Shown here piece by piece: positions 50,188-58,826 of a stretch of DNA of 64,000 nt. The DNA comes from CAVTBX01 sp963733135. GTDB lineage: Bacteria; Actinomycetota; Thermoleophilia; Gaiellales; Gaiellaceae. Position 1 is the stretch's first letter; each line of letters opens with the position of its first letter. The translations under genes were made by a program, and so were the position numbers. The notes below the pieces were generated by a model, which did not search any database, had not been told where the DNA came from, and worked only from the letters and a program-made list of their open reading frames with translations. The DNA lies in NCBI GenBank assembly GCA_963733135.1, contig CAVTBX010000008.1:372001-436000 (forward strand). Reading direction: 5' to 3'.

Positions 50188-50628
50188 CTATCTCTCTTCG
50201 AGAATGCGCTTGAGCTGCGCCAGGTCCTTCTGGTTCGCACGCCGCATCGCCCTGGCCATCATCGGCGCGGCGACCTTGGCGAAGCCAGACGGCTCACCGC
50301 GGTTCCGGAGTGTCATTCGCGTCCGGCCCTCGCCGGCGTCCTCCCACATGTACGTCGTCTCCATCGGGAACGGCCCGTCCGCGGTGCTCATGACGAGCCG
50401 CTCGTCCTGCATGAGCTCACGGATCGCGTACGTGTACGCCAGCCGCCTGCCGAGGAAGCGTGCGACGAAGGCGATCCGCGATCCGAGAGCAAGCGGCGGC
50501 TCGGTCTCCCACTTGACCCGCTCGATGTTCTCGTACCAGGCCGTTGCGTTCTCCGGATCCCTCGCGTACGCGGCCACCTCGGCTCGTGGCCGGTCGATCT
50601 CGACCTCGGTCACCACGTCGACGGGCAT
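50188..50628 (-). CDS. SRPBCC/polyketide cyclase-like protein
   Basis: 146 residues of the START/SRPBCC fold: VDVVTEVEIDRPRAEVAAYA, ATAWYENIERVKWETEPP, TTYMWEDAGEGRTRMTLRNR, with the long C-terminal helix MMARAMRRANQKDLAQLKRI. It binds a hydrophobic ligand. ATG 50628 follows the MFS stop by 7 nt; the frame upstream is inside the MFS gene. Third gene of the SoxR-type operon. Confidence 0.88.
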   Translation of the reverse strand: MPVDVVTEVEIDRPRAEVAAYARDPENATAWYENIERVKWETEPPLALGSRIAFVARFLGRRLAYTYAIRELMQDERLVMSTADGPFPMETTYMWEDAGEGRTRMTLRNRGEPSGFAKVAAPMMARAMRRANQKDLAQLKRILEER

Positions 50629-50635
50629 CGGCGGG

Positions 50636-52099
50636 TCAGGCCGTTGGCTCGGACGGCCCGGCCAGTGCAGGGTCTCCACCGAACTCGGCCGCCTCACCTG
50701 CAGGGGCGCCGCGCGCCTGGAGGAGCAGCGCACCGATGACGACCGAGACGAAGACGAACGCAGCGCCCACCAGGAAGGCTGCGTGATAGCCGCTGTTCAG
50801 CGCCTCGAGTGAGGTTGGATCCGCGAAGCCGTCCGTCCGGGCCGTGGCGATCGCCGCGAGCGCGGCGAGCCCGAGCGCGCCGCCCATCATGAACGACGTG
50901 TTGACGATCCCCGAGGCCAGCCCAGCCTCGCTGGGTCCGACGCCGCTCATGGCCGCGAGGAGCAGCGGGTTGAAGGCGACGCCCGCTCCAAGCCCGATCA
51001 GGAGCGATGCGGGGAGAACGTCGACGAGGAAGCTCCCGTCCACGGGTGTCCGGGCGAAGAGGAGCACGCCGACGCCCATCACCGCCAGGCCGCCGACGAG
51101 CGGAGGCTTGATCCCGAACCGCATAACGAGCCGATCGGAGAGGAGCAACGAGGCCGCGCCCCACAGCACCGTCGACGGCGCGTACGCGAGCCCGACCTCG
51201 AGCGGGCTGTAGCCCAGGATCTGCTGTAGGTAGAGCGCCGAGAAGAAGAACTGCGCGAACATGCCGCCGGCCATCAGGATCCCGACCACGTTCGCGGTCG
51301 AGAGATCGCGACTCCGAAAAACACCTAGCGGGACAAGCGGCGAGGCGACCCGAGCCTCGAGCACGACGAAGGCTGTGAACAAGGCGACCGCACCGGCGAG
51401 GAGCCCGAGCGTCTGCCCCGTCATCCAGCCGACCTCGTTGCCGTTCACGATCGCGTAGACGGCCAGCATCAGCGCGGCTGTCACGAGAATCGCGCCGCCG
51501 AGGTCGAGCCGGCCCTTGACGCGCTCGGCGCTGTCCGCCGGCAGCAGGCGGAGGCCGAGCGCGAAGACCGCGACGCCGACCGGCAGGTTCACCAGGAAGA
51601 TCCAGTTCCAGTCCAGGAGGTCGGTCAGGACCCCGCCCAGAAGCACCCCCGCCGTGCCGCCACCCGAGAGCACGAACCCGAAGAACCCCATCGCCTTGGC
51701 CCGCTCGGCAGGCTCCGTGAAGAGCATCATGATCAGCGAGAGCGCGACAGCAGACACGACGGCGCCTCCCAGCCCCTGAACCGCGCGCGCTGCGATCAGC
51801 ATCCCTTGTGACGTGGCCAGGCCACACGCGAGCGAGGCGAATGTGAAGACCGTGATCCCGATCAGGAAGAGGCGCCGGTGCCCGAACAGGTCTCCGAGCC
51901 GCCCGCCGAGGAGCAGGAACCCGCCGAAGGTCAGGAGGTACGCGTTCACGACCCACGCGAGCGACGCCTGCGAGAACCCGAGATCGTCCCGAATCGTCGG
52001 GAGCGCGACGTTCACGATCGTCGCGTCGAGGACGATCATCAGATCGCCCAGGCAGAGCACATAGAGGGCGAGCCAGCGGGTTCGGCGGTCGGTGGTCAA
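50636..52099 (-). CDS. DHA2-family (EmrB/QacA) drug:H+ antiporter, SoxR-operon copy
   Basis: 487 residues with about 14 membrane helices; IVLDATIVNVALPTIRDDLG and WVVNAYLLTFGGFLLLGGRL plus GDLFGHRRLFLIG are the DHA2 signatures. It lies 84 bp downstream of the DUF5519 gene on the strand driven by the SoxR-type promoter, so it probably exports redox-active compounds. Similar in design to the transporter at 46.5 kb but not next to it. Confidence 0.92.
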   Translation of the reverse strand: MTTDRRTRWLALYVLCLGDLMIVLDATIVNVALPTIRDDLGFSQASLAWVVNAYLLTFGGFLLLGGRLGDLFGHRRLFLIGITVFTFASLACGLATSQGMLIAARAVQGLGGAVVSAVALSLIMMLFTEPAERAKAMGFFGFVLSGGGTAGVLLGGVLTDLLDWNWIFLVNLPVGVAVFALGLRLLPADSAERVKGRLDLGGAILVTAALMLAVYAIVNGNEVGWMTGQTLGLLAGAVALFTAFVVLEARVASPLVPLGVFRSRDLSTANVVGILMAGGMFAQFFFSALYLQQILGYSPLEVGLAYAPSTVLWGAASLLLSDRLVMRFGIKPPLVGGLAVMGVGVLLFARTPVDGSFLVDVLPASLLIGLGAGVAFNPLLLAAMSGVGPSEAGLASGIVNTSFMMGGALGLAALAAIATARTDGFADPTSLEALNSGYHAAFLVGAAFVFVSVVIGALLLQARGAPAGEAAEFGGDPALAGPSEPTA

Positions 52100-52183
52100 A
52101 GGTGTCCTTTCGTCGGGGTCGTCTCGGCTCTCACCAGGTCAGACGAGAGCGTGGCCCCGAACTCATCGGCTGAGTCCAGGAGA

Positions 52184-52534
52184 TCAGGCGGCGAGGTCCG
52201 AGGGTGGCCCGTGCTTCGCGACCGCGCGATCGTAGTTCAATCGCAGGAGGTCGATTGCATCGCGGACGTCCTCCTCGCCGTGGAGGAGTCGTGAGCCGTA
52301 GCCCGGCTTCCCCGGGAACACCGGGTGGTAGTCGATCCGGCCGGCGTCGTGGAGCTCGTGCCAGGTCGCGCGTGGAAAGCCGAGGTGGAGCGAGCGGTCG
52401 CCGTGCAGGTGGCCGAGCTCCCGCCGGCCGAGCTTGATGCTGAGCTCACCGCGAGTTCCTGTCTCAGTCGTGACCCCCGGCCAGGAGGTGGCTGCGCTCA
52501 CGATTCGTTGGCCTGCGTTCTCGCTCTGTGCCAT
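52184..52534 (-). CDS. DUF5519 (luciferase-domain) protein
   Basis: 116 residues matching the DUF5519 group: GRRELGHLHGDRSLHLGFPR, ATWHELHDAGRIDYHPVFP and DAIDLLRLNYDRAVAKHG. The many histidines (HLHGD, LHLG, HELHD, DYHPV) may bind a metal, but no reaction is established. First gene after the SoxR box, so its expression should rise with redox-active compounds. Confidence 0.85.
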   Translation of the reverse strand: MAQSENAGQRIVSAATSWPGVTTETGTRGELSIKLGRRELGHLHGDRSLHLGFPRATWHELHDAGRIDYHPVFPGKPGYGSRLLHGEEDVRDAIDLLRLNYDRAVAKHGPPSDLAA

Positions 52535-52558
52535 GCCGTCCTTTCGTGTGTTTGCTCA

Positions 52559-52589
52559 AGGCTACAAGCTCAACTAAACTTGAAGTCAA
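52559..52589 (-). promoter_or_regulatory. SoxR-type promoter with 19-bp spacer
   Basis: Reading the minus strand: TTGACT (-35, 52589-52584), a 19-bp spacer and TAGCCT (-10, 52564-52559). The spacer contains most of the imperfect palindrome CTTCAAGTTTAGTTGAGC (52585-52568), which matches the E. coli soxS operator CCTCAAGTTAACTTGAGG at 14 of 18 positions. A 19-bp spacer with a central dyad is the hallmark of MerR-family-activated promoters. It drives DUF5519, the transporter and SRPBCC. Confidence 0.85.
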
Positions 52590-52592
52590 GGA

Positions 52593-53063
52593 ATGAACGA
52601 GCTCCTGACCATCGGCGAGGTGGCTCGGCGCAGCGGTGTCGCCGCATCCGCCCTTCGCTTCTACGAGGAGCGCGGCCTCATCTGCTCGGAGCGAGCCGGA
52701 TCGGGTCATCGCCGCTTCCCCCGCCCTGCTCTCCGGCGCATCGCGTTCATCGTCTTCGCGCAGAAGGTGGGGCTCACGCTCGAGGAGATCGGCGTCGAGC
52801 TTGCCAAGCTGCCGCCGGACCGAGCGCCTAGCCGGGAGGATTGGGCCCGCCTCTCGAGCTCGTGGACTTCGCGGATCGACGAGCGGATCGCCGAGCTGGA
52901 ACGGCTGAAGGACGGCCTGACGGAGTGCATCGGGTGCGGTTGCCTGTCGCTCGACCGGTGCGCGCTCGCAAACCCAGGTGACCGAGCAGCGTCACGCGGC
53001 CCGGGCCCGCGTTACTGGCTCGGCGACCGCCGGCCGCTACCCTCGCCGGAAGGTCGCGCCTAG
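52593..53063 (+). CDS. soxR: Redox-sensing MerR-family activator SoxR
   Basis: 156 residues. The MerR helix-turn-helix is LTIGEVARRSGVAASALRFY and HRRFPRPALRRIAFIVFAQK; the dimerisation helix precedes the cluster motif CIGCGCLSLDRC, giving Cys112, Cys115, Cys117 and Cys123 for a [2Fe-2S] centre. Oxidation of the cluster by redox-cycling agents activates transcription. Divergent from its likely target operon, with its operator in the 58-bp gap. No good ribosome-binding site precedes the ATG. Confidence 0.95.
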   Translation: MNELLTIGEVARRSGVAASALRFYEERGLICSERAGSGHRRFPRPALRRIAFIVFAQKVGLTLEEIGVELAKLPPDRAPSREDWARLSSSWTSRIDERIAELERLKDGLTECIGCGCLSLDRCALANPGDRAASRGPGPRYWLGDRRPLPSPEGRA

Positions 53064-53109
53064 CGCCTGGCTCGATGAGTTATCGCCCTGAAACCGGTCT
53101 ATTTCCTGA

Positions 53110-53400
53110 ATGGCCGGCCTGGCGCCGCACACGGTTACGTTCGCGGTCCGAGGTCCGATCGACCCGGCCGATCTTCCCGGGCTCTGCGAGCGCGTGTGCG
53201 CCCTCCTCGCCCGTGCCGACGCCGAGCTGGCGGTCTGCGACGTCCATGGCGTCCCGTCTGACGCTGTAACCGTCGACGCTCTCGCGCGACTCCAGCTCGC
53301 CGCGATGCGTCAGGGCTGCAAGGTCAGGCTGCGCGGCGCCTCAGACGAGCTCAGCGAGCTCGTCGCGTTCATGGGCCTGGAGAACGTCTTCGTCGACTGA
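53110..53400 (+). CDS. STAS-domain protein, 96 aa
   Basis: A single STAS domain (anti-sigma-factor antagonist type): HTVTFAVRGPIDPADLPGLC, AELAVCDVHGVPSDAVTVDA, GCKVRLRGASDELSELVAFM, GLENVF. The serine phosphorylated in SpoIIAA-like proteins (usually DxSG) is replaced by GVPSDAV, with a serine close by. The downstream sigma factor is convergent, so a functional link is uncertain. Confidence 0.8.
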   Translation: MAGLAPHTVTFAVRGPIDPADLPGLCERVCALLARADAELAVCDVHGVPSDAVTVDALARLQLAAMRQGCKVRLRGASDELSELVAFMGLENVFVD

Positions 53401-53412
53401 CCGGCCGCCGAC

Positions 53413-54405
53413 CTACTCGCCGTATACGAGAGGCAGACCGAAGAGCGGGAACACCCGCTCGACGTCGAGGAAGAACGTGAGCTCCGCGATCCGGCCTCCC
53501 TCGATCTCGACGACCTGGAGCGCCCAGGGCTCGTATCCCTCGCCGTCGGGAACCGGTCGATACTGACCGAAGGCCGGCGCGCCGTTCGCGCTCGCGACTT
53601 CGACGACCCGCGAGCCGCGGCACTTATGGCCCGGCCCAGTCCAGAACGTGAGGATGTCCTCTCGGCCCCTGAGCCAGAGGTCGTACGGCGGCATCGACTG
53701 CGTCGCGTCCTCGTGGATGAGCGACGTGAGCGCGTCCATGTCGTAGCGCTCGAAGGCCTGGACGTAGCGGGCCAAGAGCTCAGCGTTGTCCCCGTCTATC
53801 TCCCGAGCGGTGTCGGCTGCGCTTACGTCACTCGCCGCGAGCGTCGCGCGGGCCCGCTGGAGTGCGCTGTTCACGGAAGCCACGCTCGTGTCGAGGAGCT
53901 CGGCCACCTCGCTCGCCTTCCAGCGGAGCACCTCGGAGAGGATCAGCACGGCCCGCTGGCGCGGCGGGAGATGCTGAAGCGCCGCGACGAACGCGAGCCG
54001 TACGGTCTCGCGTGCGACGGCGACCTCGGCGGGATCCCCGTCGCTAGTCACGTGTGCGTCCGGCAACGGCTCGATCCAGGTTGCCTCGGGCAGGACGTGG
54101 AGATTCGACTCGACCGGCTCCCGCGCGGGGCCGAGATCCATCGGCCGCGCGCGGCGCTCTCTGCCGCTGACCATGTCGAGGCAGACGTTCGTTGCGATCC
54201 GATAGAGCCAGGAGCGAAGCGCCGCGCGGCCCTCGAAGCGGTCGTATGCGCGCCAGGCGCGGATGAACGTCTCCTGCACGGCGTCCTCGGCCTCGAAGGG
54301 CGAGCCGAGCATCCGGTAGCAGTAGGCGATCAATTCGCCACGGTGTTGCTCCAGATGGCGATCGAGGTCGGCGGCGGCCGGCTTGTCCCTGAGCGTCTCG
54401 GGCAC
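53413..54405 (-). CDS. Sigma-70-family factor with C-terminal SnoaL-like domain (SigG/ECF56-like)
   Basis: 330 residues. Region 2 reads LIAYCYRMLGSPFEAEDAVQ, TFIRAWRAYDRFEG and LRSWLYRIATNVCLDM; region 4 reads LPPRQRAVLILSEVLRWKAS and VAELLDTSVASVNSALQRAR. The last 130 residues (LLARYVQAFERYDMDALTSL, FFLDVERVFPLFGLP) form a SnoaL/NTF2-like domain. In related families this extension modulates sigma activity instead of an anti-sigma factor. Target promoters unknown. Confidence 0.9.
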   Translation of the reverse strand: MPETLRDKPAAADLDRHLEQHRGELIAYCYRMLGSPFEAEDAVQETFIRAWRAYDRFEGRAALRSWLYRIATNVCLDMVSGRERRARPMDLGPAREPVESNLHVLPEATWIEPLPDAHVTSDGDPAEVAVARETVRLAFVAALQHLPPRQRAVLILSEVLRWKASEVAELLDTSVASVNSALQRARATLAASDVSAADTAREIDGDNAELLARYVQAFERYDMDALTSLIHEDATQSMPPYDLWLRGREDILTFWTGPGHKCRGSRVVEVASANGAPAFGQYRPVPDGEGYEPWALQVVEIEGGRIAELTFFLDVERVFPLFGLPLVYGE

Positions 54406-54514
54406 CGCCCGGGATGGTACGCGCTTCGGCGTCGGCCGCGAAGTCCGATGACTTTTCCGCTCGCGTACCGTCTACCGTTGCGAGAGCTACGGCGTACACA
54501 GGGAGGTCGAGAGG

Positions 54515-55621
54515 ATGCCGCGCACACTGCTGCTGGTCGGGACCCGCAAGGGGCTTTTCGTGCTCGAGAGCGACGAGGAACGACGCGACTGGGAGGTGCG
54601 CGGCCCGTACTGCGAGGCGTGGCCGATCTACCACGCCGTGTTCGACGGAGAGTCGGACACCGTCTATGCGGCGGCCGCGAGCGAGTGGCACGGCGCCGGC
54701 GTCTGGCGAAGCAGCGACCTCGGCGAGAGCTGGGAGCTCTCGAGTGAAGGGCTCGAGCTCGGGGCCGAGGCCGAAGGCGACGGCGACGGCAACGGCAACG
54801 GCCTCAAGCTCTCGAAGCTCTCCGGCTTGACTGCCGCGCACGGGCGACTGCTCGCCGGCGGTGAGGCGGCCTCGATCTTCGAGAGCCGCGACGGCGGGGC
54901 TTCCTGGTCGCTCCTCTCGACGCTCGAGGGCGAGCCTGGGCGCGAGGACTGGAACGACCCGTCGAAGCAGCCGCCGGGCCACCTCGGCCTGCCGGCGATC
55001 CTCCCTCACCCTGACGATGAGTCGCGCTTCTGGGCGATCGTGCAGGGCTACGGCATCTTCGAGACGACCGACGACGGGGATTCCTGGGCGCCTCGCAACA
55101 AGGGCCTACGCGCGGACTGGCCGCTCGAGGATCCCGAGATCGGCTACTGCGTCCACAAGCTAGTCATGTCGCCGGCTGACCCCGAACGGCTCTACCAGCA
55201 GAACCACTGCGGGATGCACCGGAGCGACGACATGGGCCAGAGCTGGACGGAGATCACGGAGGGCCTGCCGACAGACTTCGGCTTCGCGGCCGCGGCGCAT
55301 CCGCACGATCGCGAGGCGTTCTACGTGATTCCACTCGACCCCGGCCACGGGCGCTGTATGCCCGACGGGCACGCAGCCGTCTGGCGAACGCGTGACGCGG
55401 GTTCGTCCTGGCAGCAGCTCGACGAGGGCCTTCCGCACCAGGACGCCTACCTGGGAGTGCTGCGGGAAGGGCTTGCGATCGATAACTACGACCAGCCCGG
55501 TCTCTATTTCGGGACGAGCACCGGCCAGGTCTTCGCGAGCGCTGACGAGGGCGACAGCTGGGACGAGATCGCGAGCTACCTGCCGGGCATCAGGTCGGTC
55601 GAGGTCGCTGTCGTTTCATAG
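54515..55621 (+). CDS. BNR-repeat/sialidase-like beta-propeller protein
   Basis: 368 residues, no signal peptide. Repeats of Asp-box type: GVWRSSDLGESWELSSEG, IFESRDGGASWSLL, IFETTDDGDSWAPR, MHRSDDMGQSWTEI, VWRTRDAGSSWQQL, VFASADEGDSWDEI, about six blades. Start MPRTLLLVGTRKGLFVLES is typical of the group annotated as exo-alpha-sialidase, but sialidase catalysis is not shown. A MoaD-like gene starts 2 nt after its stop, a pairing that suggests they work together. Confidence 0.88.
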   Translation: MPRTLLLVGTRKGLFVLESDEERRDWEVRGPYCEAWPIYHAVFDGESDTVYAAAASEWHGAGVWRSSDLGESWELSSEGLELGAEAEGDGDGNGNGLKLSKLSGLTAAHGRLLAGGEAASIFESRDGGASWSLLSTLEGEPGREDWNDPSKQPPGHLGLPAILPHPDDESRFWAIVQGYGIFETTDDGDSWAPRNKGLRADWPLEDPEIGYCVHKLVMSPADPERLYQQNHCGMHRSDDMGQSWTEITEGLPTDFGFAAAAHPHDREAFYVIPLDPGHGRCMPDGHAAVWRTRDAGSSWQQLDEGLPHQDAYLGVLREGLAIDNYDQPGLYFGTSTGQVFASADEGDSWDEIASYLPGIRSVEVAVVS

Positions 55622-55623
55622 CC

Positions 55624-55887
55624 GTGGCCAAGCTTCACCTCCCCGGCACGTTGCCGCCGCTCTTCCCCGGCCTCGAGCGGCACCTCGAGGTCGACGCGGC
55701 CACCGTGGGCGAGGCGATCGCGCACCTGGACGAGCGCTGGCCCGGCATGCGAGACCGTCTCTGCGAGCCCGGGCCCAAGCTGCGTCCGCACATCCACGTC
55801 TATGTGGAGCGCGAGCGCGCCGATCTGGACACTGGGCTCGAAGCCGGTTCGCGGGTGGATGTGATCGCAGCGATCAGCGGCGGCTAA
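55624..55887 (+). CDS. MoaD/ThiS-family sulfur carrier
   Basis: 87 residues, beta-grasp fold: AKLHLPGTLPPLFPGLERHL, AATVGEAIAHLDERWPGM, PHIHVYVERERAD, and a free C-terminal SGG, the tail required for adenylation and thiocarboxylation. Starts with GTG 2 nt after the BNR-repeat gene. The E1-like enzyme of the 33-36 kb operon could charge it, since no other E1 is in the window (inference). Confidence 0.9.
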   Translation: MAKLHLPGTLPPLFPGLERHLEVDAATVGEAIAHLDERWPGMRDRLCEPGPKLRPHIHVYVERERADLDTGLEAGSRVDVIAAISGG

Positions 55888-56009
55888 CCGACCGCCCCGA
55901 GGTCACACGCCTTCTGGGGGAGGTCGACGCCCACCTTTTCGACGCCGGATCGAGACTCTGGTCGGCGACGCGAAGCGACTCGGAGAGCGCATCGGAAGCT
56001 GCCCGACAC

Positions 56010-57041
56010 TCAGCGCGGCTGATCGAAGATCTCGCTCAGAAAGTGCGTGACGACCCACGTGGCCACCCGCGACGTCACCCCGGAGGGGTCGCGCGCGGGG
56101 TTCAACTCGACGACGTCGAAACCGATCACGCGCCCACGCCGCGCCACCTCGACCAAGATCGCGCGCAGCTGCCGGTAGCTGAGCCCGCCCGGCTCCGGGA
56201 GCGAGTGCCCGGGCGCGACCGAGGAGTCGAGCACATCGAGGTCGATCGAGACATACAGCGCCTTTCCCTCCGGGACGGTCTCACGCACCACCTCGCCCGC
56301 CTCGCGCTCGATCACGTCGAGGCTGCTAGCCAACCGTCCCCCCAGCTCACGCAGCGCGTCCACCTCCTCGCGGAGCACATTTCGAACCCCAAGCGCGGTG
56401 ACCGACCCCACGAACGGCAGCTCCGCCAGCCGCCGCAGCTGGCTCGCCCCGGTGAGCCGCGCGCCACCCAGCTCGTCTAGATAATCGGTGTGCGCGTCTA
56501 CGTGCACGACGTCGAACTCGCCCAGAGGCTCCATCCCTCGCCCGAGCGGGTAGCTGATCGAGTGATCGCCGCCGATCGCCACCAGCAGCGCTCCGCGCCG
56601 GGCGATCCGCCGCGCAGCGCCTGTGATGCGCTCGTAGTTGCCCTCCGTATCCGAGCCCTGGATAGCGACGTCGCCGACGTCCGCCATCGTCACCCCGACC
56701 AGGTAGTCGCGGTCGGCTTCCACGTCGTACCAACCCTCGGCGCCGGGGTCATCCCCGGCGCCGGCCGATCGCGGGTAAGAGAACTGATCGCCGCTCGCCT
56801 CGCGGGCCGTCGAAGGGCCGGCCCGCTGCCCGGTCGAGATCCCCGGTTCCGGCGTGCCCCCGTCGTAGGGGACGCCGAGGAAGGCCACCTGCGAATCGAG
56901 CATGTCGAGGTCGCTCAGGCTTGGTACCCCGAAGAACGTCCTCGGGGCGGCATCGATCAGCCGGACGGTGGTATCCACACGCGAAGTGTTGCGGAGCAAG
57001 GACGGCGTCGGCAGCGACAGCTGGGCTTGTTGACGGCGCAT
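56010..57041 (-). CDS. Second arginase/agmatinase-family ureohydrolase
   Basis: About 343 residues. Metal ligands are visible: IGGDHSISYP, VDAHTDYLDE, and SIDLDVLDSSVAPGHSLPEP. QVAFLGVPYDGGTPEPGIST is the family N-terminus. The substrate may be agmatine, arginine or guanidino acids. It is only distantly similar to the 8.4-kb copy. ATG at 57041 (MRRQQAQ) is a compromise; a longer form to 57131 or a shorter one starting near MLDSQVAFLG is possible. Confidence 0.88.
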   Translation of the reverse strand: MRRQQAQLSLPTPSLLRNTSRVDTTVRLIDAAPRTFFGVPSLSDLDMLDSQVAFLGVPYDGGTPEPGISTGQRAGPSTAREASGDQFSYPRSAGAGDDPGAEGWYDVEADRDYLVGVTMADVGDVAIQGSDTEGNYERITGAARRIARRGALLVAIGGDHSISYPLGRGMEPLGEFDVVHVDAHTDYLDELGGARLTGASQLRRLAELPFVGSVTALGVRNVLREEVDALRELGGRLASSLDVIEREAGEVVRETVPEGKALYVSIDLDVLDSSVAPGHSLPEPGGLSYRQLRAILVEVARRGRVIGFDVVELNPARDPSGVTSRVATWVVTHFLSEIFDQPR

Positions 57042-57239
57042 CCCTTCCACGTCGCTGTCCGCGAATGTGATGAGTGGCCGGGTCGACCAGAGGGCGTGGA
57101 TTCGCTGATGAACCAGCCAGCGCCCGAGCACGACAGCCGCTAGCTGCTCTGCGGGCGGCTTGCTCGCGCTGGAGACCGCGGAATAGGCTCGAGCGAGTCG
57201 AAGATCGAGTGGTCACGGTCGAAGCAAAGAGGTGAATGG

Positions 57240-58060
57240 ATGGGCGAGCACGTACAGGTGGATGAGCTCGAGATCTGGGTCGAGCAGGTTGGCGAGGGGC
57301 CGGATGTTCTCCTGATCGGGGGCCTGGGCGACACTGTCGAGTCATGGCAGTTCCAGCTCGACGGGCTCGCCGACCGATACCGCCTGACCGCATTCGACAA
57401 TCGCGGGGCGGGGCGAACGGCCATGCCGGACGGTCCGGCCTCGGTGGGAGCGATGGCCGACGATGCGGCCGGCGTCCTGCGGGCGCTCGATATCTCCTCC
57501 GCCCACGTGGCCGGGTTCTCCGCGGGCAGTTTGATCGGGCAGGAACTCGCGCTCCGCCACCCCGCCCTCGTGTGCAGCCTCCTTCTCCAGGGCACTTGGG
57601 CAGAGCCCGACCATTACCTTCGCTCCTGGGCGCAGTGCGTGGGCCGTCTGGCGGAGTCGGCCTCGAGCGAGCGCGCGTTCCTCGAGGACTTCTTCCTGTG
57701 GATCTACACGGCTCGGGCGCACAGCGAGGGAGTCGTCGACCAGTTCATCGAGGAGGTGCTCGCTTTTCCGCACAAGCAGTCGACGGAAGACCTGCTGAAG
57801 TTCCTGGACGCGTTTTCTTCGCGCCAGACACGGCCGACCGAGCCGACCGCCTCCGGGAGATCTCCGCGCCGACGCTCGTCCTGGCCGGCGGTCGCGACCT
57901 GGTCGGTCGCCCGGAGCTAGGCCGCGCGGCCGCCGAACTCATCCCCAGCGCCCAGTTCGAACTCCAGGAGAACGAGGCCCACCAGCCCTTCCAAGAGATT
58001 CCAGACGAGTGGAACACCCGAGCCGACGCGTTCTGGCGGGAGGTAGAGGCCCGGGGCTGA
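57240..58060 (+). CDS. Alpha/beta-hydrolase, frameshifted
   Basis: About 273 residues when restored. N-terminal part: QVDELEIWVEQVGEGPDVLL, the oxyanion region GGLGDTVESWQ, nucleophile Ser in HVAGFSAGSLIGQELALRHP. The frame is lost at the TTTT run 57814-57817; with one more T the reading continues DAFFFAPDTADRADRL, then SAPTLVLAGGRDLVGRPELG (Asp of the triad) and NEAHQPFQEIPDEW (His). Resembles enol-lactonase-like hydrolases. A sequencing indel is the likely cause. Substrate unknown. Confidence 0.85.
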
Positions 58061-58062
58061 CC

Positions 58063-58320
58063 GCGGCCTACATGCGCCCGGCGCTCCCCCGTGCCCGCAG
58101 CGAGAAGCCGTTCCGGCCCTAGCACGATCTCCGGCACACGGCGCTCACGCACGATGCCGCGGCGGGCAACCCGCGGCCCTACGTGCCGCTCAAGGCCGCC
58201 CACTCGCAGGGCTCCATAACCGAGCGGTACATCCATGCCGCCCAGGTGCTCTGGCCCGGCGAGGCTGCGAAGAGCGAGGCACGGATGTTCGGCGTGCTCC
58301 CGGACGAGAGCGCCCGATCG
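58063..58320 (+). pseudogene. Remnant of tyrosine-recombinase (phage-type integrase) C-terminus
   Basis: Translating frame 58063 gives AYMRPALPRARSEKPFRP, a TAG at 58120, then HDLRHTALTHDAAAGNP and AHSQGSITERYIHAAQVLWP. HxLRHT holds the catalytic Arg and His, AHSQGSITERYIHAA the second His and the nucleophilic Tyr, and EARMFG is the usual end. The stop replaces what is Trp or Phe before HDLRHT in intact relatives. The N-terminal two thirds of the gene are missing. It lies about 0.5 kb from an initiator tRNA gene, a typical integration target. Confidence 0.75.
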
Positions 58321-58327
58321 GCCTCTC

Positions 58328-58601
58328 TCAGGAGTTGTACTGGCCGGCGGGCTCCGCCTTGACTGGCGGACCCTGGAGTTCCGGCCTCCTGGAAGATTGC
58401 CGGGACCTCGGGATCGGCGATGAACTTCTCGTAGTCCTCCACCTCCCAATCGAACGCCACCCACACCCTGCTGGCGTCTTCGGGATCGCGGAAGACCCGG
58501 GAGCCCTTGGACCCGTGCTCCTTCCTCTTCTCGGCCCCCTTGGTCGAGAAGGTCTGCAGGAACTGATCGAAGTCGGCGACCTTGGCACTGGACAGGATCA
58601 T
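58328..58601 (-). CDS. Small hypothetical protein, about 90 aa, frameshifted
   Basis: First frame: SSAKVADFDQFLQTFSTKGA, SKGSRVFRDPEDASRVWVAF, DWEVEDYEKFIADPEVPAIF. The reading frame ends in the region of 58379-58380 (AA on the coding strand); with one A removed it continues AGLQGPPVKAEPAGQYNS to the TGA. The EDYEKFIADPEVPAIFQEAG segment is like small ferredoxin-fold proteins annotated as hypothetical. The false longer reading would overlap the integrase remnant. Confidence 0.65.
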
Positions 58602-58785
58602 CTCTCCTCCTCTGCTCCGTCGGGTGAGCTCGCCTGCGTCGGTGTCACGACACTACGCCTACTCCGAGTGCGCGGGCAAGCTGGCGAAACTTCATCGCGG
58701 CCAAATCGGGCGGTTGCCCGGACAGCTGATTCGGCCGAGGCCAGTCGGTAGCAAAACCGGTAGCAACCAGCCGCCAGCCCTCGCG

Positions 58786-58818
58786 CCTAGAAACGAGAAA
58801 GCCCTGCGAGTGCAGGGC
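58786..58818 (-). terminator. Intrinsic terminator of the initiator tRNA gene
   Basis: On the minus strand GCCCTGC-ACTC-GCAGGGC (58818-58801) is followed by TTTCTCGTTTC. A perfect 7-bp GC stem with a T-rich tail, just beyond the tRNA 3' end: the clearest intrinsic terminator in the window. Confidence 0.8.
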
Positions 58819-58826
58819 CTTCCAAG

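Noticed and set aside
58179..58327. Read-through C-terminus of the small minus-strand gene at 58.3-58.6 kb
   Set aside because: This part is antisense to the integrase remnant; the conserved ending lies in the other frame after a one-base correction.
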